Source: Cinnamomum chago (lineage: Eukaryota; Streptophyta; Magnoliopsida; Laurales; Lauraceae). Taken from it: a stretch of 64,000 bases of DNA. Under the pieces are notes generated by a model that was not told where the DNA came from, did not search any database, and saw only the letters and a program-made list of their open reading frames with translations. The stretch's first letter is position 1. Each line of letters begins with the position of its first letter. The stretch lies in assembly GCA_038049695.1 (NCBI GenBank), contig CP142461.1, positions 28,093,001-28,157,000 on the forward strand. Direction: 5' to 3'. Positions 23,593-35,149 of the stretch are shown here, one piece after another. Position numbers and translations under genes: made by a program.

Positions 23593-23800
23593 TTCTTTGC
23601 TCGTTGGCCTTCTTTTGAACAGAAAAATCTCTTCTAATTAATAGATTTTTCATGTGTCAGTGGATCATTTCTCTTCTCTGAGCTTTTTCTCACACTAAAG
23701 CCTGCATCTCTCGCATGTACATTATAAAGTCAAACGCATCATCTATGGTTTGAATAACATTCCTAACTTTGGACAATTCTTATCATCAATAGTTGGAATA

Positions 23801-24588
23801 AATGAATTCATTCCACCTACATTTTGTTTTAAAAATCAAAATATAAATAAATAAATCAAAGTATAAAGCAAGACTTTTGGAAGTGGATCAATCGACTATG
23901 TTGGAAGTCCAAATGAGAAAAATTAAAAGATTAGAAATCAATGCTACGTGTTTTTAAAGACCCACAAGCATTACATGAATGTTATATCCAAATAGCTTCA
24001 ACATTACAAGTTGACTTTGGTAGAGTTCATGGTAGCAAGTTGCCAACCCTAGTGATGGATCACTAGCAGGGACTGTGTGGTGTTTGAGTTGAATATTTAC
24101 CCCCCAAAGGAGAAAAAAAGAATAAAAAAAAGGAAGGAAAGAATTCACCATTTCAAGGATAGGAAAACCTCATTTAGTGGTTTGCAATGATAACATGATA
24201 TCTAATTCTAGTCATTTTGAAGCTCAATTCTCCGCATTCTAACAAAATGATGTTAAATTTTATTGGAAGAAAGTTTCCATAAATGGGCTTGGATTCAATC
24301 TCTGTAAGAAGGAGCTATTATCCCAAATCTCCCTACAAGATTTTGAAAAAAATCCATTTTCACATAATGCCGAAGAGAGAACATAGCTAATTAGCTATGA
24401 AATTGTTCATTTCTGTCCATTGCTATAACGGATAAATGGTAGAAACATAGGTCATCAAATGACCCCGAAACCCAACTCGGAGAAAAAAAGAAACCCGCTC
24501 CATGACCTTGTTAGTCATATAGTTTCTCCCCTTCAATGCATTAAAAATCATAAAAATCATTTACATATAGACAGCAAATGCAGGTGCA
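23801..24588. other. Unassigned spacer
   Basis: AT-rich sequence without a recognised gene or repeat edge. Small open frames such as 23954-24151 (minus) show no domain. Confidence 0.4.
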
Positions 24589-24593
24589 TATTT

Positions 24594-27500
24594 TGTAAGA
24601 CCCTCACCCCCTAATTTCTGAGATTAGTGTCAATTAACGTGTGAGTTAGCACTCTAAGTGGGATTAGTGGTTGTTTGCTTAAGTTTGTGAGTTAGAATAG
24701 CTTTTCCATATAGCTTTAGGGGCTTTGAGAGCCTTTAAATATATGTGCTATGCGTGGTTAGCATGGGAAGGTTATTCGCGATTCTCAAAAATTCCCATTT
24801 CAGCTTCTTTTGACTGGTCTCATCATTCCCTACGACTTTTATGTTCACTCTGTCCCTATTCGAAGCTCCGAAAACCAGTTTTTCCAGCCCTCATGGCAAA
24901 ACAGTCTTTTCACATTGAATATGAGCCCAAGTTTCAAGATTTCAAAACCATGTCAAAGTTATACTTTTTGAAAACTAGATGCTATGAGGGTCATTTTTAT
25001 CTTCTTCGTCGAATCCATACAAGGCCTAGAAACCCATGTTTTAACCTCGGCAAGTTTAAGTTGTGGGGCCCACACCCACCCATTATAAAAGCCAGCCCTC
25101 CTCTCTTTCCTTTCCCATTTGTTCCAGCTAAGGAGAGCTCTACAACTGACCTCTCCCTCTTCCTTTTCTTCTTTCTTTCTTTTCCCCAATCTTGGAAAAG
25201 ACTCTTGCCATTTGGAAATCCAACCATGCCATTTGTACACCATTTTTGTACAAATCCAAGCTGAGCAACCCCTCTCCTCATCAAGAACTTCTCAATAAAT
25301 TATCCTAGAGGTAAGAACTCATTCCCATCTTCTCATACATGCAATAGTAGCCCCTAAGGACCCATTTTCCAGCCCTGCTTGAGCCAATTTCAATCCCTTC
25401 CTTGTTTTCCTATTTCTAGGGTTCTAAGATGGGCATTTTGGGGGTTTTTGTGTGAGGTGGTTTCTCTTTGAATTGGATGGGTTAAAGGCTTGTTTGGGAG
25501 CTTTGGAGACCAAGGCAAGTGATTGAAATGTGATTATTTTGAGCATGCCAACATTTATGGATTTTTCCACTTTTTTATTGCTACGGTTATATTGATTTCA
25601 TGGCTACTCTCATCTTGACTGCTTAATGAACTTTTAATTAACCCTTTGAATTACATTTTTAGTGGTTTGTTTCCTTTATTTGAGCCTTCATTAAGTTTCA
25701 AATTTTTGTTCCATGCCTAAGTGTGTTTTTGTTACAAATGGGCTGAATGTATGCATTGATTTGGTGATTGATTTATATGATGGAATGGGTGTGATTTTAT
25801 GGAGGATAAATACGGGTTTTGGAAGGGAATTCTAAGGCCTAAATTTGGCTAGAAGTTTGGGAGGAAATGGCCATAGAAGGGGAAGAAGGACCCATGCAAA
25901 ATGCTGCATGGTGAGCCACTCGAGCCAGCAGGGCCTCTAGGAGAGGTGCCCAGTTCAGCGAATGGGCTTGCTCGAGCGAACCTACTTGCTGCTCCAGGCC
26001 CTGTGAGATGCCTGAAAATGGTTTTTGACATTGGAGAATGGGTTGTTTTGATTTCTAATCCCCACCCATTGATGATTTGAAGAATGAAAGGATGCACCCA
26101 TGCAGGAATCCAACCCGGAAACATGTTAAGACTCCATTAATTGGATAACATGCTTTAGATGATTGGAACGCCGCCAAACTTTGGGACCACCAAATAATAC
26201 AACAATCCGGCATTCGGGGTCTATGTGCACGTTATGCCAAATGTTGCGGTCTCAACATGTCCATGGGACGTGTATTTAGAAATTGACCGTTAAGCTTCGA
26301 TTCACTCGAAAGTACCATTTTACTTTCGTTGTTCAGATTTGCTCGTTCAAACTTTGTTTTTATACTCGTTCGATTCATGGTTTGTCAGTTTTTTCGCCTG
26401 GTTTTACTCGTTTTGACTAAAAATAATTAGTTTTGTCATTTAGTCCATTTTGACTAAAAATGATCAGTTTTGTTATTTAATGTGTTCCAATGAGCTTCTG
26501 TGTTTACCTTGGGAGGACTACTTTTTACGTTCATGTGTATGTATTTGATTTAGTAGGTTTGAATAGTTCCTTGCTATACTATGTGTGTTAGTTTCCTTTG
26601 GATTTGTGAGCCGACACCACTTAGCTTGGGCCACCTCGTTAGCTTGATCCACCAGCCTAGGGCCCTAATCTATCTCTTAGCCAACTGCAGCTTGGGTTCG
26701 CGGCCCGTTCCTAGTGTTATGGCGGGCTATAATGGTTTATTATATATATATGCTTAGTGTGCTCCTGCGACTTCGTGTGATGGAGAATATATATATATAT
26801 ATATATATGAGTTATGCTAGAAAACTCCCTAGGCATTTTTCTTTTAAAAAGCCCATCTTTTATCCAATAAAAGTGTGACACATGTCATCAGTGATACACA
26901 TATCCGAGTCTCTCCTAAATATTCTCCTACAAAAGTAAAATACTCTTAAATCATTGGCTATTAGATAGGGGCAGAATTTCTCCCATTTTGATATAGGCGA
27001 ATTTTTGAGAATTTCCTATATATATTTATATGTGCTTAGTGTGCTCTTGTAACTTTGGTGATGAAGAATATATCTTTGTGTGGTTGCCAATTTGTCATTG
27101 CCTTGATTTCAGCTTGATTATGTTTTCTTACTCGTTTTATTACCCGATTTATATCATGCCATGTTAGTCCGATTTATCCCTATTTTTATTTAAGAATTTT
27201 AGTATGATGCCACGTCATATTTTTGCGTACACGTCATGTTTTATATGCACGTTCAGTTTGTTCGCAACCTTTATTACCCTAATTTGTCAGATATTCCTAT
27301 TTTATATTTGTTTTATATACATGCAACTTTTAACCAAATAACATGATTTATCATTGGTTTATTAATCAACATCTTGCCAACATATTTATTATCCATCTCA
27401 GTCACCTGTCATGCAAACCATCGTGTCTGACCCACTATGTTTGATGGTCTAGGTAGCAGGTCTTTCGTCCCGAGCTAGAGTATATATGTGTGTTTAGGTG

Positions 27501-27983
27501 TAAAGCCATGAGTTTTGCAGCTTCATAGTACCGATGATGTCATTTAGACATCATGCTTGGTACCAGAGTTACGTCCCATATTTGGGGTAGTGTGCATTTA
27601 GCTTGTTATTTGTATGACTTTTATTAGCTTTTTCTTTGGGATTATAATTAATTCACTTTTATAATTTGTAACTTGAACATATGTGGAAAATGAAATTATC
27701 CTGTTAATGTCAGCTCTGTATTTTGTTATTATAGTTTGTTCCAGTCTGATTATAGGTCTTGATATGATAGCTTTATGCTAGTAGTTGAGTGCAACGCGGA
27801 ATCCGATGGCCACAAGCTTTGAGTCGCGGCCCGACGTAAGCTTCCGTGGAGAATATGCATGTTGTGTTGGAATTCTGACATCCTCACACATATGGATCTT
27901 GGGAGAAACACAATTTTTACTTAATCCCAAATCACGCTCCCCAACGTCGGACTACAGCAAAAGTCCAATTTCGGGGTGTGATA
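24594..27983 (+). mobile_element. Gypsy-type long LTR, 3.4 kb, probably solo
   Basis: It starts TGTAAGACCCTCACC and is alignable by eye with the solo LTR at 6243-9249: the early part with the AAACAGTC word, the middle with GAGCCGACACCACTTAGCTT, and the end with GGGGTGTGATA. A plausible TATA box (ATTATAAAAGCC) lies near 25080. Flanking 5-mers (TATTT left, GATTC right) do not match well, so it is older or has worn ends. An AT microsatellite lies at 26787-26808. A stretch of about 60 bp ending in GCTTAGTGTGCTC is duplicated around 26740 and 27035, enclosing about 210 bp of unrelated sequence that may be a small insertion. Confidence 0.75.
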
Positions 27984-28342
27984 GATTCTCTCTCCAACCA
28001 TGTACTAAATGTAAATGCCAAATATTTGTTGTCACCACAATATTCTCCTGATTCTATTGAAACACTATGTAGGGACCTACGAATATGTTAAATCCTCCAC
28101 AGTAATATTTAGAAAATTCAAAGCACCTTCACCAAATAATCTAAGATTAGTAAATACTCCAAAACAGGAGCATGAAAAAAGCTTCATAAGGTTAAGAAAT
28201 CTGAAAATGGTAAAAAAAATTTTTATAGTAAATAATGCTCAGGCAGTTCCATCACATCCCTTCAATCTAACACTAACAAGCTTTTATTTATAAATGGTTA
28301 GTCTCAATATTTGAACTTTCACACTATGAGAGAGATACTCAC
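27984..28342 (-). other. Probable intron start of a host gene
   Basis: On the minus strand this stretch follows a GTGAGT donor at 28342 and is AT-rich without coding signal. The long LTR at 24594-27983 interrupts it. No downstream exon was recognised within the window, so the continuation of the gene is not established. Confidence 0.35.
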
Positions 28343-28444
28343 TTGAAGGGGGCTACAGAAAGGATCTGATGGGTCGAGCGTTATATTCTCATATGTGGGG
28401 TACTGTAGCGAGAGAAGCAGCCGGAGATCGAGTCCTGGGTCCAT
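28343..28444 (-). CDS. Probable first coding exon of an unidentified host gene
   Basis: On the minus strand an ATG at 28444-28442 opens 34 codons, beginning MDPGLDLRLLLSLQYPTYEN and ending PFCSPLQ. They run directly into CAA|GTGAGT, a strong plant splice donor. Codon composition is balanced and the sequence is not low-complexity, unlike surrounding chance frames. The leader upstream (28445-28521) is CT- and CA-rich, as in plant 5' leaders, and appears to continue at 46941-47189 beyond the nested transposons. I do not recognise the protein and no later exon was found. It could be the intact start of a gene whose other exons lie beyond the window, or the remains of a dead gene. Confidence 0.42.
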
Positions 28445-28521
28445 GAAAGCAAGAGAACCCTCTCTGGAATGATGGATGATGGATGGAGGTGCAAGGACGA
28501 TGGATGCAGAATGATGGAACA
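28445..28521 (-). other. Putative 5' leader next to the host exon
   Basis: CCATCATCC-like repeats and CT-rich sequence lie just upstream of the putative ATG. The LTR/hAT/Copia tower begins at 28522, so this leader is separated from its former upstream part by about 18.4 kb. Confidence 0.4.
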
Positions 28522-28530
28522 TGTTGGAAG

Positions 28531-28745
28531 TAGGGGTGTAAAAAAAAACCGAATAACCGTCTAACCGAACCGAACCGAACCGCGGTTAATAACCGTGGTT
28601 CACGGTTCGGTTACGGTTACGGTTATTGAACTCCAAAAACCGCACCCTACGGTTCAGTTACGATTTTCTGTATTAATTCACGGTTATTAACCGAACCGAA
28701 CCGTAACATACGGTTAACGGTACCGTTATACTAATATAAGAAAAA
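28531..28745 (+). repeat. Left subterminal AACCG array of the hAT
   Basis: About twenty copies of AACCG or its complement CGGTT lie in both orientations within the first 215 bp (for example AACCGAACCGAACCG, ACGGTTCGGTTACGG). Subterminal motif arrays are the usual binding sites for hAT transposases; the role here is inferred from position. Confidence 0.85.
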
Positions 28746-28866
28746 CTAAAGGGCCTAGATGTAATTCTGAAGTTATGTGAAGCACTTAAGCCAAATAGAC
28801 ATCACTCACATCAGTATCAAACCCTAGCATCCTTCTCCCGTTTCTCACTTTCTCGCCCCAGCCTCT

Positions 28867-30851
28867 TGTTGGGATTGGTGTATGCCCTAAAGCCCACTGA
28901 CTGCACTCACATCTCTGTTACTGGATATTTATTGGTTATTTAATGGAATGACTTCTTTCTCTTTATACGTGTGTATATGTATGGTTGTGTAAGGCCCATT
29001 GTTTTCTAGTAAATGACTTAGGTGTGTAGTGGCTACACACAGTAAGGTCTGAGTCATGGACACTTGAAACAATAAACTTGTTCATAACTGAGAGATGGAG
29101 TTGGGCACTTCATCTTGGTATAAGTTATAATGAGATACTCTTCTGTATTCAGGGTGACTTACCTTAGTCAAGGAGGTCTTTCCGGATTTATCTCATTAGT
29201 GCATGTGTCATGCATTGAACAGGACCACTTGTAGGTGTGATCTCTAAAATAGTACTATCACAGAGAGAGATCAACTCACCTCTTGCTACTGAGTGACCAG
29301 TGCTCTTAATCTTGAGCATTTGTGGATGAACTGACGAAGTCGAGTTCTTGTACTTTAATTCACTATGGGTGAGATCCTGTTCATGGGTCAATAGCTCTGT
29401 GTTTTGGGTACTCGGGCTTGATTAGTTGGGACGTGCAAATGCAATATGGAATCTATGCCATCGTGTGATGGAATGATCGTCCCCTTAGAATTATCCGATT
29501 AATCATCAGAATCTAAGATCTTAGTATATGGATGTTCCATATGGATATTGAACTTGTGGGTAGCTCCCTGGATCAAGAGAATGATATCCGGATGATGATT
29601 AAGTCAAGGGTATGAAGTTCTAAGGATGAGATGTAATCAAGAAGGTAGATAGTACATCGGTTAACCTACTTGATTATGGATGTTACATAGAGGGGCATTA
29701 TGGTCATTGTACTTGGTAGGTCAAAGACAATCGTCTATTTATGATGAGCTTTATTTGCAATTTAATATTTGTCCCTGGAGTGCAACCATAACTCTCTAGT
29801 GGAATGAGTTAGGGTTAAAATGATCTTAATGTTGCTATGGGGTTAGCATGGACATTTTGGTCATTTTGGGAGCCAAGGGCAAATATGTCTTTTGGTCCCT
29901 CTTCTAGCCACTTTCCTATATTGGCATGGTTTCCTAATTTAATTAAATGATATGTGGTTGAATTAATTTTATGGAAGAATAATTTTGAGTTTAAATTCTA
30001 ATAGGCTCTTGATGGCATACATGAATTTAACTCTAGCTAAATTATTTACTAGTGGGCCTTGGTGTGTTTAGCTATCTTGTGGGCCAGCCATAAGTGGAGC
30101 CCCTTGTGTGAGGTTTCCAAGTTTGATTGGGTATCTTTACTTGGAAGGAAAGACTCCTCTTTGGGTAAGAATTCCATTAATTAAAGGTTACTATTTTTAG
30201 TGTCTTTAATTAGTAAGTGTTGCACAACTAAAGGGGAAGGTTGCTATTCTTTTTAGGGATAGTCATTCCTATTAGAAAGAGATCTCTTAAAGGCATGAGA
30301 TCTATATATATTACCCTCTCTCCCCTAGGCGTGTAAGCCATGTGATACCAGCAACCAGAAATAATTAAAAACGTGCAACAGGTTGGAGTTCTATTGGCCG
30401 CCCAAGCCAAGAAGTGGAACACACGCCCAGCACTTCTTCTTCTTGATAGAAGAGATCAGATTCTGATCTTGTTCCACAAAGATTAATTCTGAAAACCCTT
30501 CTTAGGATTCCATAGTTTGATCCCACCATCAAAGCCAATTAGATTAGAGAGTGGAATAGAAGAGAAGATCAAAGGAGAAACTATTGCAGAAATTCCTGCA
30601 ACATACATTGCTGATTGCAGGTTGGTTTCAGACCTTTGAAGGCTTTCTTTTCAGAGTATTGAGGCATTCAAATCATCAAGGTAATAGTCCTCTATCATCT
30701 CCTTTCTTTAGGCACATGTTGATCATGATTTCATGGAGTTTTTTTGCATGTTTCATGGCTGGAAATCAGATCTGGGTTCTTGTTTTTAAAAACCTGAAAC
30801 CAAATCAGCCATGGAAGTTTTGAATTCAGATCTGTTATGCACACACTTTCA
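28867..30851 (+). repeat. 5' LTR of the young Copia
   Basis: Begins TGTTGGGATTGG and ends CACACTTTCA. A TATA-like CTATATATATTACC lies near 30300, consistent with transcription starting in the last 550 bp of the LTR. Confidence 0.92.
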
Positions 30852-30970
30852 ATGGTATCAGAGACACTCCATGTGAAATAATGATCCCATGTTGTGTGGT
30901 TTTCAATCCTAGATTAATTAAGGGCATGGTGGCGCCCTTTAGATTGTTGTTTACTGCATAAATATGGTGC

Positions 30971-31130
30971 AGGAATTTTTCCCATGCTGCTGGAACAATT
31001 CCAGAACGCTGATTACTACATGTATGAAGTCCAGGAATTTTTTCATGCTGCTGGAACAATTCCAGAATGCTGTTTTCTATATGTTTGAAGTGCAGGAATT
31101 TTTCCAGGGTGCTGGAATAATTTCAGATCA
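30971..31130 (+). repeat. Three tandem units in the Copia leader (CAGGAATTTTT type)
   Basis: Units of about 55 bp carry GTGCAGGAATTTTTCC, then GCTGGAACAATTCCAGAA. They recur three times with a few differences just after the primer site. GGAACAATTCC is itself an inverted repeat, so the transcribed leader could form short hairpins. Confidence 0.8.
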
Positions 31131-32105
31131 CTACATAGTGCTGTACATAGCACTTTGAATGCACTAACCTCTTTGTTTGCAGCCATATAATTGCATCCTT
31201 GATGGTTCGCATGTATGTGTGTGGATTTGGATGTTTTTAATTAGTTGGAAAGTGTACGATTGCGCGGTTAGCAATCATAGGAAGTTGTAATTATTTCCTT
31301 GTTTATATTTCAACTAGTCTTGATGTAAGCTTTCTTGAAAAGCATAGGGATCTCCAATGTATTTTTTGGGTTTTTGTTTTTCAATGGTTTGCTTGTATAA
31401 ATTTGATTTATTGTAACAAGCAAGAAAAGGAAAGTTACAAGCGAGGAAGGTTGCAACAAACCGGGTCCCATGGTGACGGAGGCAACGGAGGTTTCCTAGC
31501 GCAAGAAGGACTCTTTACCAAGTTTCCTAGTTGGAAAAGGATTTGAAGTCCGAAATAGCAGGGAGCCATCAAGGATTGCATTCTTTAATTTGCTTTTATA
31601 TATGGAATGCATGGTTGAATGCTTTATATAATTGCTATGTTTATCACCTAGTAACATGGCCACCACTAGGTTCTTAAAATTGGCATCTTTCTATATTGGA
31701 TTGTTTTTTGTTTGGCTAATTGTTTTAAACGGATCTTAGACCAGCACCTTCTATTTGTCTAAGGTTTAAAATTGGATAGGGTTTAGTTTACCTTGGTACC
31801 CTAAGTTTCCAATAGAGGCCAAACTAAAATCTAATATGTTAATACCCTAGTGGGCCCATAACCCACAGGTCCCAAGACCTTTACTCAATATGTTTTAAAG
31901 CAAAGGTTATTTAATTTTTGAGATGACTTAAGCAATTGAGTCATGAAAATTGTTAACTAAGTTTGCTAGATTTAAACAAGATTTGAGTAACGATGCTAAG
32001 GTCAAAAGAGTTTTTTTTTTTCAAAACCCTAGTATTAAATAATCAAGTGGGAGAGGGGTTTGGGAAAACCCCACGGCCTTCCATTTTAGGTTCATGCTAT
32101 CTCAT

Positions 32106-32335
32106 TAGAGTGTTAATGGGAGCGGCCATCCCTTCGATGGAGTTCTTTACTAAAGATCGCTTCGATGGGTTAGTGGGTGAACCAATGTGAATATTCGTAA
32201 TGAGGTGTTAGTGGGAGCGGCCATCCTTTCGGTGGAGTTCTTTACTAAAGATCACTTCTATAGAATGTCAATGAAGTGTTGGTGGGAGCGGCCATCCCTT
32301 CGGTGGAGCTCTTTACTAAGGTTCACTTCAAGGGT
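32106..32335 (+). repeat. Tandem units in the Copia leader (GGGAGCGGCCATCC type)
   Basis: Three units of about 80 bp share GTGGGAGCGGCCATCC, GGTGGAGTTCTTTACTAA and AGATCACTTC. A worn further trace (CTCGGCCATCCCTTCGATGG) lies near 32561. They occupy the long untranslated leader upstream of gag. Confidence 0.8.
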
Positions 32336-32734
32336 TGACTGGAGTCACTTCCCTTCGGAGGACTTAAGTCATAGACATTTTGGGAACGTTCATAAAAGAT
32401 GGTAATGCACTTGACATAAGACGGTAATGACCTCTCCCTAGGAGTTAGAGTTGTTTGTCATATGAGGCCAAACCAATCAGTGATTGGACTATCACTGGAT
32501 ATGCGTATCCAGACAGTGATGATCCAAATAAGCAGACCTTAACTCAACGTGACTGTAGGCTCGGCCATCCCTTCGATGGAGGGTCTATGAGGAGGTTGAG
32601 ACACTGATACATTATTATTAGGGTTAAATAATGTAAAAAGTCTTGTGCATGTTTTTCCTTTTATTACAAGCACAATATACATGTTACATATATACTACCT
32701 GTCTAATTATAACCTGTTATATATATCCAGAGAG

Positions 32735-33530
32735 ATGGGGAAGGATTCATTTAGCCCGTTGATGAGTATTTTGTGTGAGAACAAATTGACTGGCCCAAAT
32801 TACGTAGACTGGAAAAGAAACCTTAACATAGTACTCACCGCTGAGGAGTACAAGTATGTTTTGTCGGAACCCTGTCCTACCATTGATGATTATTCTACAG
32901 ATGACCAGCTAGAGGCTGAAAAGAAATGGAAAAAGGCGAATAGCATGGCCAAATGCTACATGCTTGCTTCCATGTCCAACGTGTTGCAAACGCAGCATGA
33001 GCAAATGGACACAGCTTCAGATATCATGTTGTCCTTGTCTGAGATGTTCGCAGACAGAAGCAGGCCAGCTAGGCAAGCTGCTTTAAGGACAATTATGAAT
33101 TCTAGGATGGCTGAGGGAACACCTGTCAGAGAGCACATGCTCAAAATGATGGATTGTTTCAATGAAGCTGAGATCCTAGGGGCTGAGATTGATGCAGGGA
33201 GTCAGACTGATATGATTCTCGAAACTCTGCCGGGGTCTTTCAACCAGTTCAAGCTCAACTTCAACATGAGCAAGATGGACATGACTCTCTCTGAGTTAAT
33301 GAAAGAACTCCAGGCGGCAGAGGCCATCATGAAGCCTAAAGGCCAACTTCACTTTTCCCAGTTTTCCTCTAAACTGAACCCGAAAGGGAAAAAGTTCAAG
33401 AAGAAGCAGGGTAAGGGAAAAGGATAGAAAAAGGGCAATGCTGGGAAGAAGGACAAAGGCACAGGTGAAAAGCCCAAAGGGAAATGCTTTAAGTGCGGCC
33501 TCAAAGGTCACTGGAAGAAAGATTGTCCCA
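32735..33530 (+). mobile_element. gag region of the young Copia
   Basis: The reading region opens with an ATG at 32735. It shows a Copia-type gag N-terminus (LCENKLTGPNYVDWKRNLNI, the LTGPNY..W pattern of plant Copia gag) and a helical body (REHMLKMMDCFNEAEILGAE). A basic stretch and a zinc knuckle CFKCGLKGHWKKDC (CX2CX4HX4C) follow near 33485-33526. Gag forms the particle and binds the RNA. Confidence 0.85.
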
Positions 33531-33589
33531 AGCTCCTAGGCTCAGATAAGAAAGGTATATCTCTTTCCTACTACATTGAAACCTGTCAT

Positions 33590-34900
33590 GTGGTTGATTC
33601 TACTGATTCCTGGATAGTAGACTCTGGAGCCACTAATCATATCTGCAATTCATTGCAGGGGTTTCAGATAATGAAAAAGCTTGAGAAAGGGGAGTTTGAC
33701 CTTAGAGTTGGAAATGGAGCAAAGATATGGGATGTTGCAGTGGGAGCAGTTACCTTACATTTTCCGCATGATAGGATATTAGTTTTAAACAATGTTATCT
33801 ATGTTCCGGACATAAGGAAGAATTTAATTTCAGTTTCCAGACTCATTGAATTTAATTATTCAGTTTCTTTCCATTCTGGTGTCGATATCAGTAGAGATGG
33901 AAATATTATATGTTCCGGTAGAATGCATGATAACTTATTTTATATATATCCTATTGCTCCCTCACTGCATAATGTACAACTAGAAAACTCATCTTCCCTT
34001 AAGAGGAAGGTATCTTCGACCAATGACACTTATCTTTGGCACTTACGTTTGGGTCACATTAACCTAAAACGGATTCAGAGGTTGGTAGAGGATGGGTTTT
34101 TGAGCTCATTAGATCTCGAACCTTTACCTCAGTGTGAATCTTGTCTCATGGGAAAGATGACCAAAAGGTCATTCTCTGGAAAGGGACTGAGGTCAAAGGA
34201 GTTGTTAGAATTGGTTCACACTGATGTGTGTGGTCCTCTGAACAAACTAGCTCGAGGAGGTTATGAGTATTTCATCACCTTCACTGATGATTACTCTAGG
34301 TATGGATATGTGTACCTAATGCGACGCAAGTCTGAAGCGTTTGATAAGTTCAAACAATTCAAGGCTGAGGCGGAGTTACAACTAGGGAAACATATCAAAG
34401 CTCTTCGATCTGATCGAGGTGGCGAGTACCTCCTGGGTGAGTTCAAGGAGTACCTCACACAACATGGGATTGTGTCTCAGTTGTCTGCACCGGGTACACC
34501 CCAGCAAAATGGTGTAGCAGAGAGAAGAAACCGGACCCTTCTTGATATGGTAAGGTCCATGATGAGTCATGCAACCCTACCCATATCTTTTTGGGGATAT
34601 GCCCTAGAAGCAGCAGCATACATTTTGAATCTGGTACCTTCTAAATCAGTACCTAGGACACCTCAAGAAATGTGGACAGGACGAAAACCCAGTTTAAAAC
34701 ATATCCACATTTGGGGTTGTCCAGCTTATGTACTGAATGATAAAGCTACCAAGCTAGAACCCAGATCGGAAATGTGCTACTTCATTGGGTATCCTAAGGG
34801 AACGAGAGGAGGCATCTTTTATCATCCAAAGGAGCAAAAAGTGCTTATCAGCACTCATGCTAGATACTTGGAGGATGATTGCATGATGCACCAAGAACTT
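33590..34900 (+). mobile_element. Protease and integrase region of the young Copia
   Basis: The aspartic protease motif WIVDSGATNHIC lies near 33609-33645. The integrase zinc-binding part (HLRLGHINLKRI, CESCLMGKM) lies near 34040-34160. The catalytic core carries HTDVCGPL, SDRGGEYL and the Glu in PQQNGVAERRNRTLLDM, between 34210 and 34560. The C-terminal CYFIGYPKGTRGG follows near 34770. All motifs are well kept. Confidence 0.88.
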
Positions 34901-35149
34901 GGTTGTAAAGAAACACTTGAGGAGATTCTTTCAGAAACTCCTGTAACATCTGTGCCAGATCCTGAGACTGTAGAAAATCAAGACATTCCTTTTAACACTC
35001 CTGAGCCTCGTCGTAGTGGGAGAATTTCTAGACCACCAGATAGATACCTGGGAGTGTCTTTCATGACAGACTCCGAGGATCTGGTTGAGGATCCTACTAG
35101 TTACGATGAAGCAGTAACGGACATAGATTCTGACATGTGGTAGCAAGCG

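Larger units (their letters stand above)
20830..23800 (-). pseudogene. FAR1/FHY3-like MULE transposase pseudogene split by a solo LTR
   Basis: The gene reads leftward in three pieces. Near 23600-23800 is an N-terminal FAR1 DNA-binding relic (IQTIDDAFDFIMYMRE). Near 21490-21660 is a worn middle part. Near 20830-21490 come the conserved LRSHRTITPVQKDLIDTYER and ENAMRVFELHANGFENIGF, then the MULE transposase core (FDIMYMTNKY, FGAFMGVNHHGQ, LFGCSLI, WLFTKWLEAMP, LITDQDPAM). FDIMY and ITDQD fit the first two acidic catalytic sites; the third and the SWIM zinc finger are not seen. Several stop codons and frame changes are present. The solo LTR at 21663-23592 separates the first and second pieces. 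It may be a MULE transposase or a dead copy of the domesticated FAR1-related family. Confidence 0.75.

Noticed and set aside
24725-25284. Overlapping open frames of 94-179 codons on both strands
   Set aside because: They lie within a Gypsy-type LTR, and the homologous place in the sister LTR is not open.
26787-27020. A MITE inside the long LTR next to the AT microsatellite
   Set aside because: About 210 bp lies between duplicated flanks, but no convincing inverted termini or target duplication could be defined.
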